Source: Crocosphaera sp.
GTDB taxonomy: Bacteria; Cyanobacteriota; Cyanobacteriia; Cyanobacteriales; Microcystaceae
Length of the DNA: 64,000 nt
Reading direction: 5' to 3'
Assembly (NCBI RefSeq): GCF_030064895.1
Contig: NZ_JASJEB010000002.1
Span: 39,895-103,894 of the forward strand
The position numbers were made by a program, and so were the translations under genes. Below the pieces are notes generated by a model that was given only the letters and a program-made list of their open reading frames with translations, searched no databases and had not been told where the DNA came from. This document shows, piece after piece, positions 52,859 to 61,300 of this stretch; the first letter of the stretch is position 1, and each line of letters begins with the position of its first letter.

Positions 52859-53052
52859 AGTTAATTTCTGGAGAAGTCCATATTAGTCCTGATCCTATAC
52901 AAAATTTTCTCCACCCTAAAAAGCCAGAGCAACCACTTTTAACGTCAAATTCACGGTATGATGATAAGTTGGGTTATTCAGTATCAGTGAGGAGGCGACA
53001 AACTGCATAACATCGACGAACATATCTAAATTTAGCTTAATTGAAGACTATT

Positions 53053-55164
53053 ATGGCAGATCAGATTCGTATTTTAATGTGCGCCCCAGACCACTATGAT
53101 GTAGATTATGTGATCAATCCTTGGATGGAAGGGAATATACATAAATCAACCCGCGATCGCTCCGTAGAACAATGGAACCAACTACATCACGCCATCAAAG
53201 AACGAGCGATCGTAGAATTAGTGGAACCCCAAAAAGGCTGGCCTGACATGGTATTTACCGCCAACGCAGGACTGGTATTAGGAGATAATGCCATTGTCAG
53301 TCGTTTTTATCACAAAGAAAGACAAGGAGAAGAACCCTACTTCAAAGAATGGTTTGCGAACAATGGGTTCAACGTATTTGAACTCCCCAAAGACTTACCC
53401 TTTGAAGGTGCCGGCGACGCTTTATTTGACAGAGAAGGCCGCTGGTTATGGGCCGGATATGGGTTTAGATCAGAGTTAGACTCCCACCCTTATATAGCGC
53501 AATGGTTAGACACAGAAGTATTATCCCTACGCCTCATAGATGAACGCTTCTATCATCTCGATACCTGTTTCTGTCCCCTAACCGGCGGTTATTTACTCTA
53601 CTATCCCCCCGCTTTTGACTCCTATTCCAACCGCTTAATAGAACTACGTATCCCCCAAGAAAAGCGTATTGTGGTCGAAGAACCAGACGCAGTAAAATTC
53701 GCTTGTAACGCGGTTAACATTAACCACACCATCATCATGAACCAAATAAGCGAAAGCTTACAACAACGGTTAAATGATGCCGGTTTTGAAGTAGTCCAAA
53801 CCCCCTTATCCGAGTTTCTTAAAGCAGGTGGGGCAGCCAAATGTTTAACCCTACGAGTTAATGAACCCGTTTTAGAAGATGTTCATGCCAGTACCCCAGT
53901 TGAAACTCGAACCATTCAAATCACCGGACACCTTTTAGATGCCGGTATCATGAACAAAGCCCTAGATAATATTGTCGAAAACGGGGGCAGTTTCAAGGTA
54001 CTTAACTTTGACTTAGGAATAGAAAGACAAAGCACATCTGCTGCACAAGTTCGCGTCTCTGCACCGGATCACGATGTCATGGAAGAAATTATGACACAAT
54101 TGATCGATCTTGGTGCCGTTGCCCCACCCCAAGAAGTATGTGACATCAACACCGAAACCGTTGGCTTAGCAGGTGTCGCTCCCGATGACTTCTATGTGAG
54201 TACCATCTATCCCACAGAAGTCAGAGTTAACTGCCAATGGGTGAAAGTACAAAATCAGCGCATGGATGCTGCTATTGTGGTTGATCCCCAAAAAATGACG
54301 GCAGAATGTAAACTATTACGGGATCTCGCCGTAGGTGATCATGTCATGGTTGGTTTTGATGGTATTCGTACCGTCAGACAAGCAGAAGATCGGGATCAAC
54401 GCAACGGTAAACAAGAATTTACCTTTATGGGTGCCGGGGTTTCCAGCGAACGTCGGGTAGAATTATTGGTAGAACAAATAGCCTGGGAAATGCGCCAAGT
54501 GCGTGATCAAGGCGGTAAAGTGGCGGTAACAGCCGGTCCTGTTGTCATTCATACCGGTGGGGCGCAACACCTCGCAAAATTAATCCGAAACGGTTATATT
54601 CACGCCCTATTGGGTGGTAATGCCATCGCTGTTCATGATATCGAACAAGCAATGATGGGAACCTCTTTGGGTGTAGATATGCAGCGAGGAGTCCCTGTCA
54701 GTGGTGGCCACCGTCATCACCTCAAGGTTATTAATACAGTGCGCCGTTATGGTAGTATTACTCAAGCCGTAGAACAAGGTGCGATCAGCAAAGGGGTGAT
54801 GTACGAATGCGTTAAGAATAACGTTCCCTTCGTTTTAGCTGGTTCCATCCGCGATGATGGTCCCTTACCCGACACAGAAATGGACTTAATTAATGCACAA
54901 AGTCGCTATGCTGAGTTAATTCAAGGCGCAGACATGATTTTGATGTTATCCACCATGTTACACAGTATTGGCGTGGGTAATATGACTCCTGCTGGCGTGA
55001 AAATGGTTTGTGTGGACATTAACCCTGCTGTGGTCACCAAATTAAGCGATCGCGGTTCTGTGGAGTCTGTGGGTATCGTTACTGATGTGGGTTTATTCCT
55101 CAGTTTACTGATACAACAGTTAGATAAGTTAACTCATCCTTATCCTTTGGTGGGAACTGTTTAG
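53053..55164 (+). CDS. agrE: Arginine dihydrolase/ornithine cyclodeaminase AgrE (ArgZ)
   Basis: 703 aa from the ATG at 53053. The N-terminal amidinotransferase-fold domain starts RILMCAPDHYDVDYVINPWM and has the active-site parts VFTANAGLVLGDN, FEGAGDALFD, YHLDTCFCPLTGGY and the catalytic-Cys region GGAAKCLTLRV. The C-terminal domain (ITGHLLDAGIMNKALDNIV onward, GVSGGHRHHLKVINT-like here VPVSGGHRHHLKVINT, SIRDDGPLPDTEMD) is the ornithine cyclodeaminase-like part. In cyanobacteria the enzyme turns arginine into ornithine, CO2 and ammonia and, in AgrE, ornithine into proline. It controls nitrogen release from cyanophycin. Confidence 0.95.
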   Translation: MADQIRILMCAPDHYDVDYVINPWMEGNIHKSTRDRSVEQWNQLHHAIKERAIVELVEPQKGWPDMVFTANAGLVLGDNAIVSRFYHKERQGEEPYFKEWFANNGFNVFELPKDLPFEGAGDALFDREGRWLWAGYGFRSELDSHPYIAQWLDTEVLSLRLIDERFYHLDTCFCPLTGGYLLYYPPAFDSYSNRLIELRIPQEKRIVVEEPDAVKFACNAVNINHTIIMNQISESLQQRLNDAGFEVVQTPLSEFLKAGGAAKCLTLRVNEPVLEDVHASTPVETRTIQITGHLLDAGIMNKALDNIVENGGSFKVLNFDLGIERQSTSAAQVRVSAPDHDVMEEIMTQLIDLGAVAPPQEVCDINTETVGLAGVAPDDFYVSTIYPTEVRVNCQWVKVQNQRMDAAIVVDPQKMTAECKLLRDLAVGDHVMVGFDGIRTVRQAEDRDQRNGKQEFTFMGAGVSSERRVELLVEQIAWEMRQVRDQGGKVAVTAGPVVIHTGGAQHLAKLIRNGYIHALLGGNAIAVHDIEQAMMGTSLGVDMQRGVPVSGGHRHHLKVINTVRRYGSITQAVEQGAISKGVMYECVKNNVPFVLAGSIRDDGPLPDTEMDLINAQSRYAELIQGADMILMLSTMLHSIGVGNMTPAGVKMVCVDINPAVVTKLSDRGSVESVGIVTDVGLFLSLLIQQLDKLTHPYPLVGTV

Positions 55165-55174
55165 ATATTTGTAG

Positions 55175-55191
55175 GGTGGGCATTGCCCACC
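55175..55191. terminator. Stem-loop after agrE
   Basis: GGTGGGC and GCCCACC form a perfect stem around ATT, eleven bases after the agrE stop. It may be an MITE arm relic as well as a terminator. Confidence 0.5.
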
Positions 55192-55205
55192 TCACTCTTA
55201 ATATA

Positions 55206-55557
55206 TTAACGAAGGACGTTATCAAGAAGCATTAGAAATTATCGATGAATTAGAGAAAATGAGCAAAAAAGCAATCTTGGAAACAATACAAAGTTTTTTA
55301 GTAAGATTGCTAATTCATTTAATTAAAAACCAAGTTGAACAACTATTAACTAATTCTTGGGCTGTTTCTATTCGAGATTCTATTATAAAAATTAAATCTC
55401 TTAATCTTAAAGATAATAAAAAAATATTAATACTTCCCACACTTCCCACACCCAATTGAAAACTGCTATTGTTGATATCACTGAAAATGATCCCCGTCGG
55501 TTAACAAAGTATTATAAAGAAAATTCAATATTTATTACGAAAATAGTAAAAAGTTAA
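55206..55557 (+). pseudogene. DUF29 family protein remnant interrupted by a MITE piece
   Basis: The frame gives NEGRYQEALEIIDELEKMSK, then SFLVRLLIHLIKNQVEQLL and NSWAVSIRDSIIKIKSLNL, the centre of a DUF29 protein. It then runs into ACTTCCCACACTTCCCACAC, an inserted sequence ending AAAACTGCTAT that matches the MITE-like end at 8158. Coding resumes in another frame with VDITENDPRRLTKYYKENS. The N-terminus is also missing. It is non-functional. Confidence 0.7.
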
Positions 55558-55665
55558 TCTTCTGATTAGATAATGAGAATAGAGAGGAGAGAAAAACAAT
55601 TCTCTTTTAACTAAAAAGTGGAAAATGAATTAATACTTATTTCATCAGCAGTGGAGGCATAGGGT

Positions 55666-55821
55666 ATGAAACTTAATGATATGTTACAAGGATTTATCCA
55701 ATATCTCGCAGAAGGCTTTGCCAGAATTTTTAGTCCACCTAAAGACGACTATAAAGACATTGGTGTACAGCCTTATGATTGTAAACCGTATATCGAAACA
55801 GAAGCTAACGAAACCGCTTAA
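55666..55821 (+). CDS. Small conserved-type protein, 51 aa
   Basis: GGAGG eight bases before the ATG supports the start. The product begins MKLNDMLQGFIQYLAEGFAR, an amphipathic helix, then has an acidic/tyrosine-rich tail with GVQPYDCKPYIE. A long perfect hairpin follows 38 bases after the stop, so this is a compact stand-alone unit. No function is recognised. Confidence 0.7.
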   Translation: MKLNDMLQGFIQYLAEGFARIFSPPKDDYKDIGVQPYDCKPYIETEANETA

Positions 55822-55859
55822 AGTTGTTGATTGATGTTTCTGAATTAACAACAATTTTC

Positions 55860-55897
55860 AAATATCAGGGGCGAACTAATGTTCGCCCCTGATATTT
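55860..55897 (+). terminator. Strong intrinsic-type hairpin
   Basis: AAATATCAGGGGCGAAC and its exact complement form a 17-bp stem with a TAAT loop, after the 51-aa gene. It could also be a repeat-derived hairpin, but its position fits a terminator. Confidence 0.75.
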
Positions 55898-55957
55898 GAT
55901 TGTAAAATTTTTGGTGTGCGAGGTAACGACAACGGCTTCATCTGTAAAGCAAAATGC

Positions 55958-56140
55958 TTACTTTTGAGCTACTGTAAACTTACCGAACTGAGGATCATTG
56001 GAAGATACCATAGGTTCCTCAATAGTAACACGATTAGCTGTTTGATGAATAGCCTTCGGGGTTACAGGAGATTGCCCCAACTGCAATGACATATAAAGCA
56101 ACCACGTTACCGTACTTGCTAATAAAAAACGCTCTAACAT
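55958..56140 (-). CDS. Small membrane-anchored protein, 60 aa
   Basis: From the ATG at 56140. A hydrophobic helix (FLLASTVTWLLYMSLQLG) is followed by about 40 polar residues (VTPKAIHQTANRVTIEEP, FGKFTVAQK). No family is recognised. Further upstream codons to 56176 are not needed. Confidence 0.5.
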   Translation of the reverse strand: MLERFLLASTVTWLLYMSLQLGQSPVTPKAIHQTANRVTIEEPMVSSNDPQFGKFTVAQK

Positions 56141-56614
56141 CTCACACCACCTAGAATCAATTGCATGTAACTGCACTTAACAGAGTAGATCGATTAGATT
56201 GAAATTTAACCGCCAGATTCTAGAAATATTATAAAATTTTCCCAAATTATGACAGTCATTTCTTCTGACTATCTGTCTCCATTAGCATTCACTGTCTTGA
56301 AAGACCACCTAGATGACCTTGCAGTTCTCGAACAGCAAGATATTTAAGCTCTAGGGAATGAACCTTAACAAGACACCTCAATTGTAACAAACGATAGTCA
56401 AAATGTGGGCAAATCTTCATTAATTTGGAAAAATTAACAGTTAGTCCAAAAGTGAGTGATAGGGTTGTGAGAGAAGTTGATGGTTGGAGATGCAATATTG
56501 ATAGCCATTAGCATCAATGAGATTGATAACAACAAGAACAACAAAGGTTCTTAATCATCTCATCATCAGATGATAAGTTGATCCATCTTTAAATTAGTTA
56601 CAACCTAGTAATCA
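56141..56614. other. Intergenic region before the DsrE cluster
   Basis: About 470 bases. A 68-codon frame on the minus strand (56289-56495) has no recognisable domain and poor composition, so it is not called. No tRNA or clear stem-loop was found. The promoter of the DsrE-family operon should lie near 56520-56600. Confidence 0.4.
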
Positions 56615-56935
56615 ATGGCTAAATATTTTCTAATTGAATCACAAAGTCCTTTGGATTATCCAGAGGTCAACAATAACTATAATCTCGCTTCTGACCTAGC
56701 TAATGCTGGTAATGATGTTACCTTATTTTTAATCGAAAATGGTGTGTTAGCTTCTCGTTCTGCTGTTGCTTCTCAAGGATTAACAAATCTGGAGAAAGTG
56801 AAGTTATTAGTGGATAAATTTTCCTTAGATGAAAGAGGAATTGACACCACAGAATTAGGGGCTAAAATAGAAGTTTCTACCGTTGCATCTATTGTGGATG
56901 CCATGGGTGAAGGACAAAAAATGATGTGGTTATAA
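56615..56935 (+). CDS. DsrE-family protein 1
   Basis: 106 aa with the DsrE/TusD fold: YFLIESQSPLDYPEVNNNYN, LASDLANAGNDVTLFLIENG and GLTNLEKVKLLVDKFSL. The position equivalent to the sulfur-carrying cysteine of TusD holds no cysteine, so this subunit is probably structural. It is the first of three DsrE-like genes read in one direction, with 21 bases to the next. Confidence 0.8.
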   Translation: MAKYFLIESQSPLDYPEVNNNYNLASDLANAGNDVTLFLIENGVLASRSAVASQGLTNLEKVKLLVDKFSLDERGIDTTELGAKIEVSTVASIVDAMGEGQKMMWL

Positions 56936-56956
56936 GTAATAGGAGAAACCAAGTAA

Positions 56957-57367
56957 ATGAGTAAAAAAGTTCTAAGTTTTTTGTTAATGGATGGTCCCTT
57001 TGAACAGGCCAGAACCACCACTGCTTTTCGTATGATTGATGCTGCCTTAGATAAAGGACACGATGTTAAAGTATTTACTTATGAAGGGGGTGTTTCTTTA
57101 GCATTTGCCCACCAAAAACCCCATGCTAATAGTGTGCATGGTCGTACTTTTGACGAAGAAAATCATCCTTTAACTAAAGATTGGGTCACAGCTTTACTTA
57201 ATAAAGCAAAAAGTAAAGGCTGTGAATTAGAATGGGTTAATTGTGGGCTTTGCGTCGATGAGAGAGGAGTTAACGAGGCGGTAGAAGGTTGTCGTCGTGG
57301 CGCACCCAAAGACTTTTGGGAATGGTCTAAAGAAGCAAGTGGAACCTTAGTTATTGGCACAAAATAA
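56957..57367 (+). CDS. DsrE-family protein 2 with conserved cysteine pair
   Basis: 136 aa: KKVLSFLLMDGPFEQARTTT, DAALDKGHDVKVFTYEGGVS, then LEWVNCGLCVDERGV, where the Cys pair sits at the usual sulfur-transfer position, and GAPKDFWEWSKEASGTLVIG. This is the likely persulfide-carrying subunit. AGGAG lies upstream of the ATG and the next gene is eight bases away. A DsrEFH/TusBCD-like complex is inferred. Confidence 0.83.
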   Translation: MSKKVLSFLLMDGPFEQARTTTAFRMIDAALDKGHDVKVFTYEGGVSLAFAHQKPHANSVHGRTFDEENHPLTKDWVTALLNKAKSKGCELEWVNCGLCVDERGVNEAVEGCRRGAPKDFWEWSKEASGTLVIGTK

Positions 57368-57375
57368 GGAGCAAT

Positions 57376-57756
57376 ATGAAAGTATTACAAGTAATTCAAT
57401 CCGCTTATCGTTGTACCATTGAAGAACAAGACGATCCCGTTGTTTGGTTTATTCAAGTGTTAGAAAGTATCGGCGGTGACGTTGATATTGTTTTACGGGC
57501 TAATGCGGTTAATTATGCCGTCAAAGGACAAGTAGTTGAAGGGCTTTCTTTTGGGGAATGGAAGCAAAGTTTTCCTGCTAAACTTGATAAAGATTTACAA
57601 CAATGTCTTGACAAAGGCATGAAAGTTTATGCTATCAGTGAAGACATTTCTAAACGAGGTATTCCCGAAGGTAAATTATTAGAAGGAATTGAAAAAATAT
57701 CCTTTAAAGAATTACCTGGTTTATTTGATCAATACGAACAAGTTTGGCATTGGTAA
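57376..57756 (+). CDS. DsrE-family protein 3
   Basis: 126 aa with AAGGAG before the ATG. LQVIQSAYRCTIEEQDDPVV, VDIVLRANAVNYAVKGQVVE, CLDKGMKVYAISEDISKRGI and ELPGLFDQYEQVWHW fit the DsrE/DsrH-like fold. A cysteine at about residue 13 and another at about 76 are present, but not at the canonical site. It ends the three-gene operon; no sulfurtransferase or tRNA thiolase gene is adjacent. Confidence 0.78.
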   Translation: MKVLQVIQSAYRCTIEEQDDPVVWFIQVLESIGGDVDIVLRANAVNYAVKGQVVEGLSFGEWKQSFPAKLDKDLQQCLDKGMKVYAISEDISKRGIPEGKLLEGIEKISFKELPGLFDQYEQVWHW

Positions 57757-57823
57757 ATTCAGTGGGGTCAATTCATATAATTGACCCTTCTCAATAATTG
57801 ATGAAAGATGAAAATAATAACTG

Positions 57824-57949
57824 GTGGAAGGTTCAGAGCAAGGGGGGACTCGTCCAGTGATTATTGTCAGTCGTGACGCAATCAATGCTTATAGTTCCGT
57901 CGTTTTGGCTGTTCCTTGCACTACATATCGATCTAATAAACGAATTTAA
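57824..57949 (+). pseudogene. mazF: MazF/PemK-type toxin remnant
   Basis: Forty-one codons, GSEQGGTRPVIIVSRDAINA then SSVVLAVPCTTYRSNKRI and a stop. They are the central strands of MazF/PemK mRNA interferases. The N-terminal start and the second half are missing, and no antitoxin is present. It is a decayed toxin. Confidence 0.8.
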
Positions 57950-58173
57950 TAGGGTTTCAGCCCTTTAAAATTCGGTTTTGTTTACTTTTTACACTTGGTG
58001 CAAGATGTGAGTAGAACCAGAATTGATTAAGTTAAGTTTTGTGTGCGTTTGTCCTGATGTATGTAATAACAGGATAAGGTTTTATTATATTAATAGTTTT
58101 TGCTACTGGACTGTGTCAGCTAATTTTGAGCATTAGAATTGCTCTGTAAATATTGAGAGATAATAATTTAAGT

Positions 58174-58294
58174 AAGCTGTTAAGCATTTAAACGACGTAT
58201 TGTAAATTTGAAAAAACTGTGAAATCCTGATCTGTCGTGACTTTTAGCTTAATTGCTTGTTATCAAAATAAGCACTCTAAATGCTTAACAGCTT
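58174..58294. repeat. MITE family C, complete copy (121 bp)
   Basis: AAGCTGTTAAGCATTT and AAATGCTTAACAGCTT are perfect 16-bp terminal inverted repeats. The interior has no frame. Eighteen bases of one end recur at 5654-5671. The element lies 95 bases before the giant phosphoesterase gene, so it may influence its expression. The rest of the gap 57950-58389 shows no gene. Confidence 0.8.
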
Positions 58295-58389
58295 ATCATT
58301 ACTATCACCTTATTTTAACTAAAACAGTAAAACAGTCTAATACGTAATTCAAAACGACTTTATTTAGTTTTACAGAAGAGGTATAAATA

Positions 58390-61300
58390 ATGGTTTTTTT
58401 ACCTAGTGAAGATTTCGGAATGAATCCTCTGCTGCCTGAAGTTCAAGAACTCCTGAATGATTTAATCGAAGAAGTTACAAAAGATATAAAGAAGGCATTA
58501 GGCTCATTCAAGGATCTGGTGAAAGTAGCAGGTAATAGTCGAGATCGCAACAGATTCGGCATAATCAATGAAAGTCTTGTAATTCTTCTAGATGGAGCCA
58601 TCAAGAATGGAGAGAATCTGAACGATTTGCTGTCAGAGGCATTTGCCAGTTGGTCTAAGTATTTGGGAGATAACGTTGATGCCATTGAAGACTTACTAAG
58701 TCAACTGCACGATCAAATTAATTACAACGTAGAAGCCTTTGGGCAAATTCTAGAAGAATTTATTAAAACTGTCTCTGATTTTCCTCAACTCTTTCAAGAG
58801 ATAGCCATCCGTGTTGCAAAAGATATTGATAACTACCGTGATGGCTTAGAAATCTTACTGCTCCCGCTCTTGTTAAGTGGGTGGTCTGCGTTCGGTGTTG
58901 ATCAATGTGTAGATGCGATTTATCTTGTCTTGCAAAGCTCCTCGCCTAGATTAAGACAGCGTGTGAGTTGGTTTGATATGGGAATATCAGCTGCGGGGGT
59001 ATCAGACTTACAGAAACAATTACTATCTGGCAGTGCATTCTCTCTGCCTACAGGTGTTTTAATCGTTGCGTCCTTACTTGAAACATTGCGTCAAGCAAGC
59101 AGTTCGTCTAACATTTTGCCTGATGGATTTACGGTACCTAATCCTGCCTTGCATGGCATCTTTTTGCCTGTAAGCAACTACCTTAGTCAGGTTGTATCTG
59201 ATTATCTCAATAATGTTGATGCACTGCTTGAGGCTTTAGTTCTAAAATTCTTTGAAGATGCTGAAAATGACTTTGAGATTGAGTGGCTTCTTCTTCAGTT
59301 GGCGCGTTTTACACCAGTGGGGGTTTTGTTTATTCTCATTGGTACAACTCAAAAGCTAATTACCAGTCCTGCGCCTTGGCTTGATCTAATTTTAAATCCG
59401 GTTGAAGAAGATCCAAGTTTGCGTGTGAAGCGACTCCCACCTCCTTCTGAAAAGAAATATATTATTTTTAGCGATATCCACCGTGATGCAGCCTCTGACG
59501 CAAATTCTGACTATCAATTTGGCTCAATCGATCACTTTATACCCAATAAGGAACTCTACCTTGAGTTGTTGAAGCATTACGCTGAGAAAAAGAACGAAAA
59601 GGAGGAGTACGAGTACATCATTATCGAAGCAGGTGATTGTGAGGAGCTATGGTTCCATCGAGACTTTACTGCAAGACCGGATCAAAAACTGCAAGAAATT
59701 ATTAACACCCACAGTGATATCTATGCCACACTTGCTTCACTTCATGCGAGGGGACAGTATTACAGGGTTCAAGGTAATCATGATTCCTATCTACGTGATC
59801 CAGATACGTTTGCCATCCTTGAATCAGCGATGAATACTACTGGCAGTGACCCTTTTGAAATTTATGACTTCATCATTATTGAGGGTGTCAAGCTTATGCA
59901 GGATATCCCACTTTACTTAGGACTTGATTCTGACCCTAACGATGAGCGCCGTCCTATGCTCATTGCTCACGGGCATCAGTGGGATTTCTGGAACTGCGAT
60001 GCTAACAACATCCTGGGCAAGCTGATTGTTAGTGCGATTGTGACACCGTTAGACATGTTAGATGATCCATTTCGCGATCTTGCAGGCATTTCGAGTAAAG
60101 GTTCACCTTTTGTAAACTTCAAACAGCGTTTGGGTAGCCTACCGGTCTTTAACAGTTGGCAATCCTATGAGCCAGCTGTTCAACAGTTGGATGCGATTCA
60201 ACATATGAGTGACGAAGCGCGGCGGTTTACCGACGATGTTCAATATTCTGAGACGTTAGCCTCGCTGATGGGTCTTCTGATCCCTATTACTCCAAGTTCA
60301 GACCGTAACTGCGGGTCACTGTTACCGTTACTGAAAAATTTACTCGGTAATCGGTGCCTTTTCAATTTAATGCTCCTGGGTCACACCCATAATCCTCATA
60401 ATGAACCTTACTATGACCTCAAGGCTCTACCCTACGTCAAAGAAGTTCTAACCGGGCTACAGACCGCGATTTCAGAAGCCACTCTAGGTCTCATCAATGT
60501 CGGCGGTTTAGGTCTTGTTAAAAGTAACTACCTAAACACAGGCATGACTGGTTGGTACGAAAACTGTATCTGGGCTATAGACCTGGGCGATGAAAGTCAT
60601 GGTTCAGGCCAACCGAAGCTAATTAATTGGACCAGAAATACACGAATTGACCGTCCCAATCATATGGATTGGGAGCTGCCCCACATTGCAAGAGAAGGCA
60701 ATCTTACACCTGGTGACGAAGTTAATGCATATCTTGAGGGGCTATTAGAACTAGCGGGTGATTTCGTAAAAGATACAAAAGATCAGGCAATTGATGTTTT
60801 CGTCAATGCACCCATTAGCGAAGTGATAGCGATGTCTGCTCAGTCATGGAAACCCATTGACCTGAAAATTGATTTTTCTCAGAATAGTCAACGGGAAGTA
60901 GCTGATACTTTCTTATTCCAGTGTTTACTAGGTTTACTACCAGGCCAACGAGGAGCGTTTCAAGCAACGATTACGCTGCCCTCTAGCCTGGTTAAATCTT
61001 TGAACAAAATTCTTCGGACAACCTCACACCGAAATCATCCAAGGCTCGATCACCTTTCTGCCGCGATCGGAATGCTAGCTGTTGTTGAAGAAATGGGACG
61101 AAATGGTCTCAGGCGAGCTATGACAACAGCGATTGAAACAGATGGTAAACAAGCTTGTCTAAGCTTTCTTCTATTGCTAGCTCAGTTGCAACAACAAAAA
61201 GCTGAGATATTCAATGTTTCTTTTAAGTTGGTAGGCAACCAACTAACTGCGACAGTCAATATTAACGGTCAACAACTACCCAATAATAAGTTGGGCCAGC

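Noticed and set aside
56289..56495. 68-codon minus-strand frame in the gap before the DsrE genes
   Set aside because: No family, odd composition and no ribosome-binding site.
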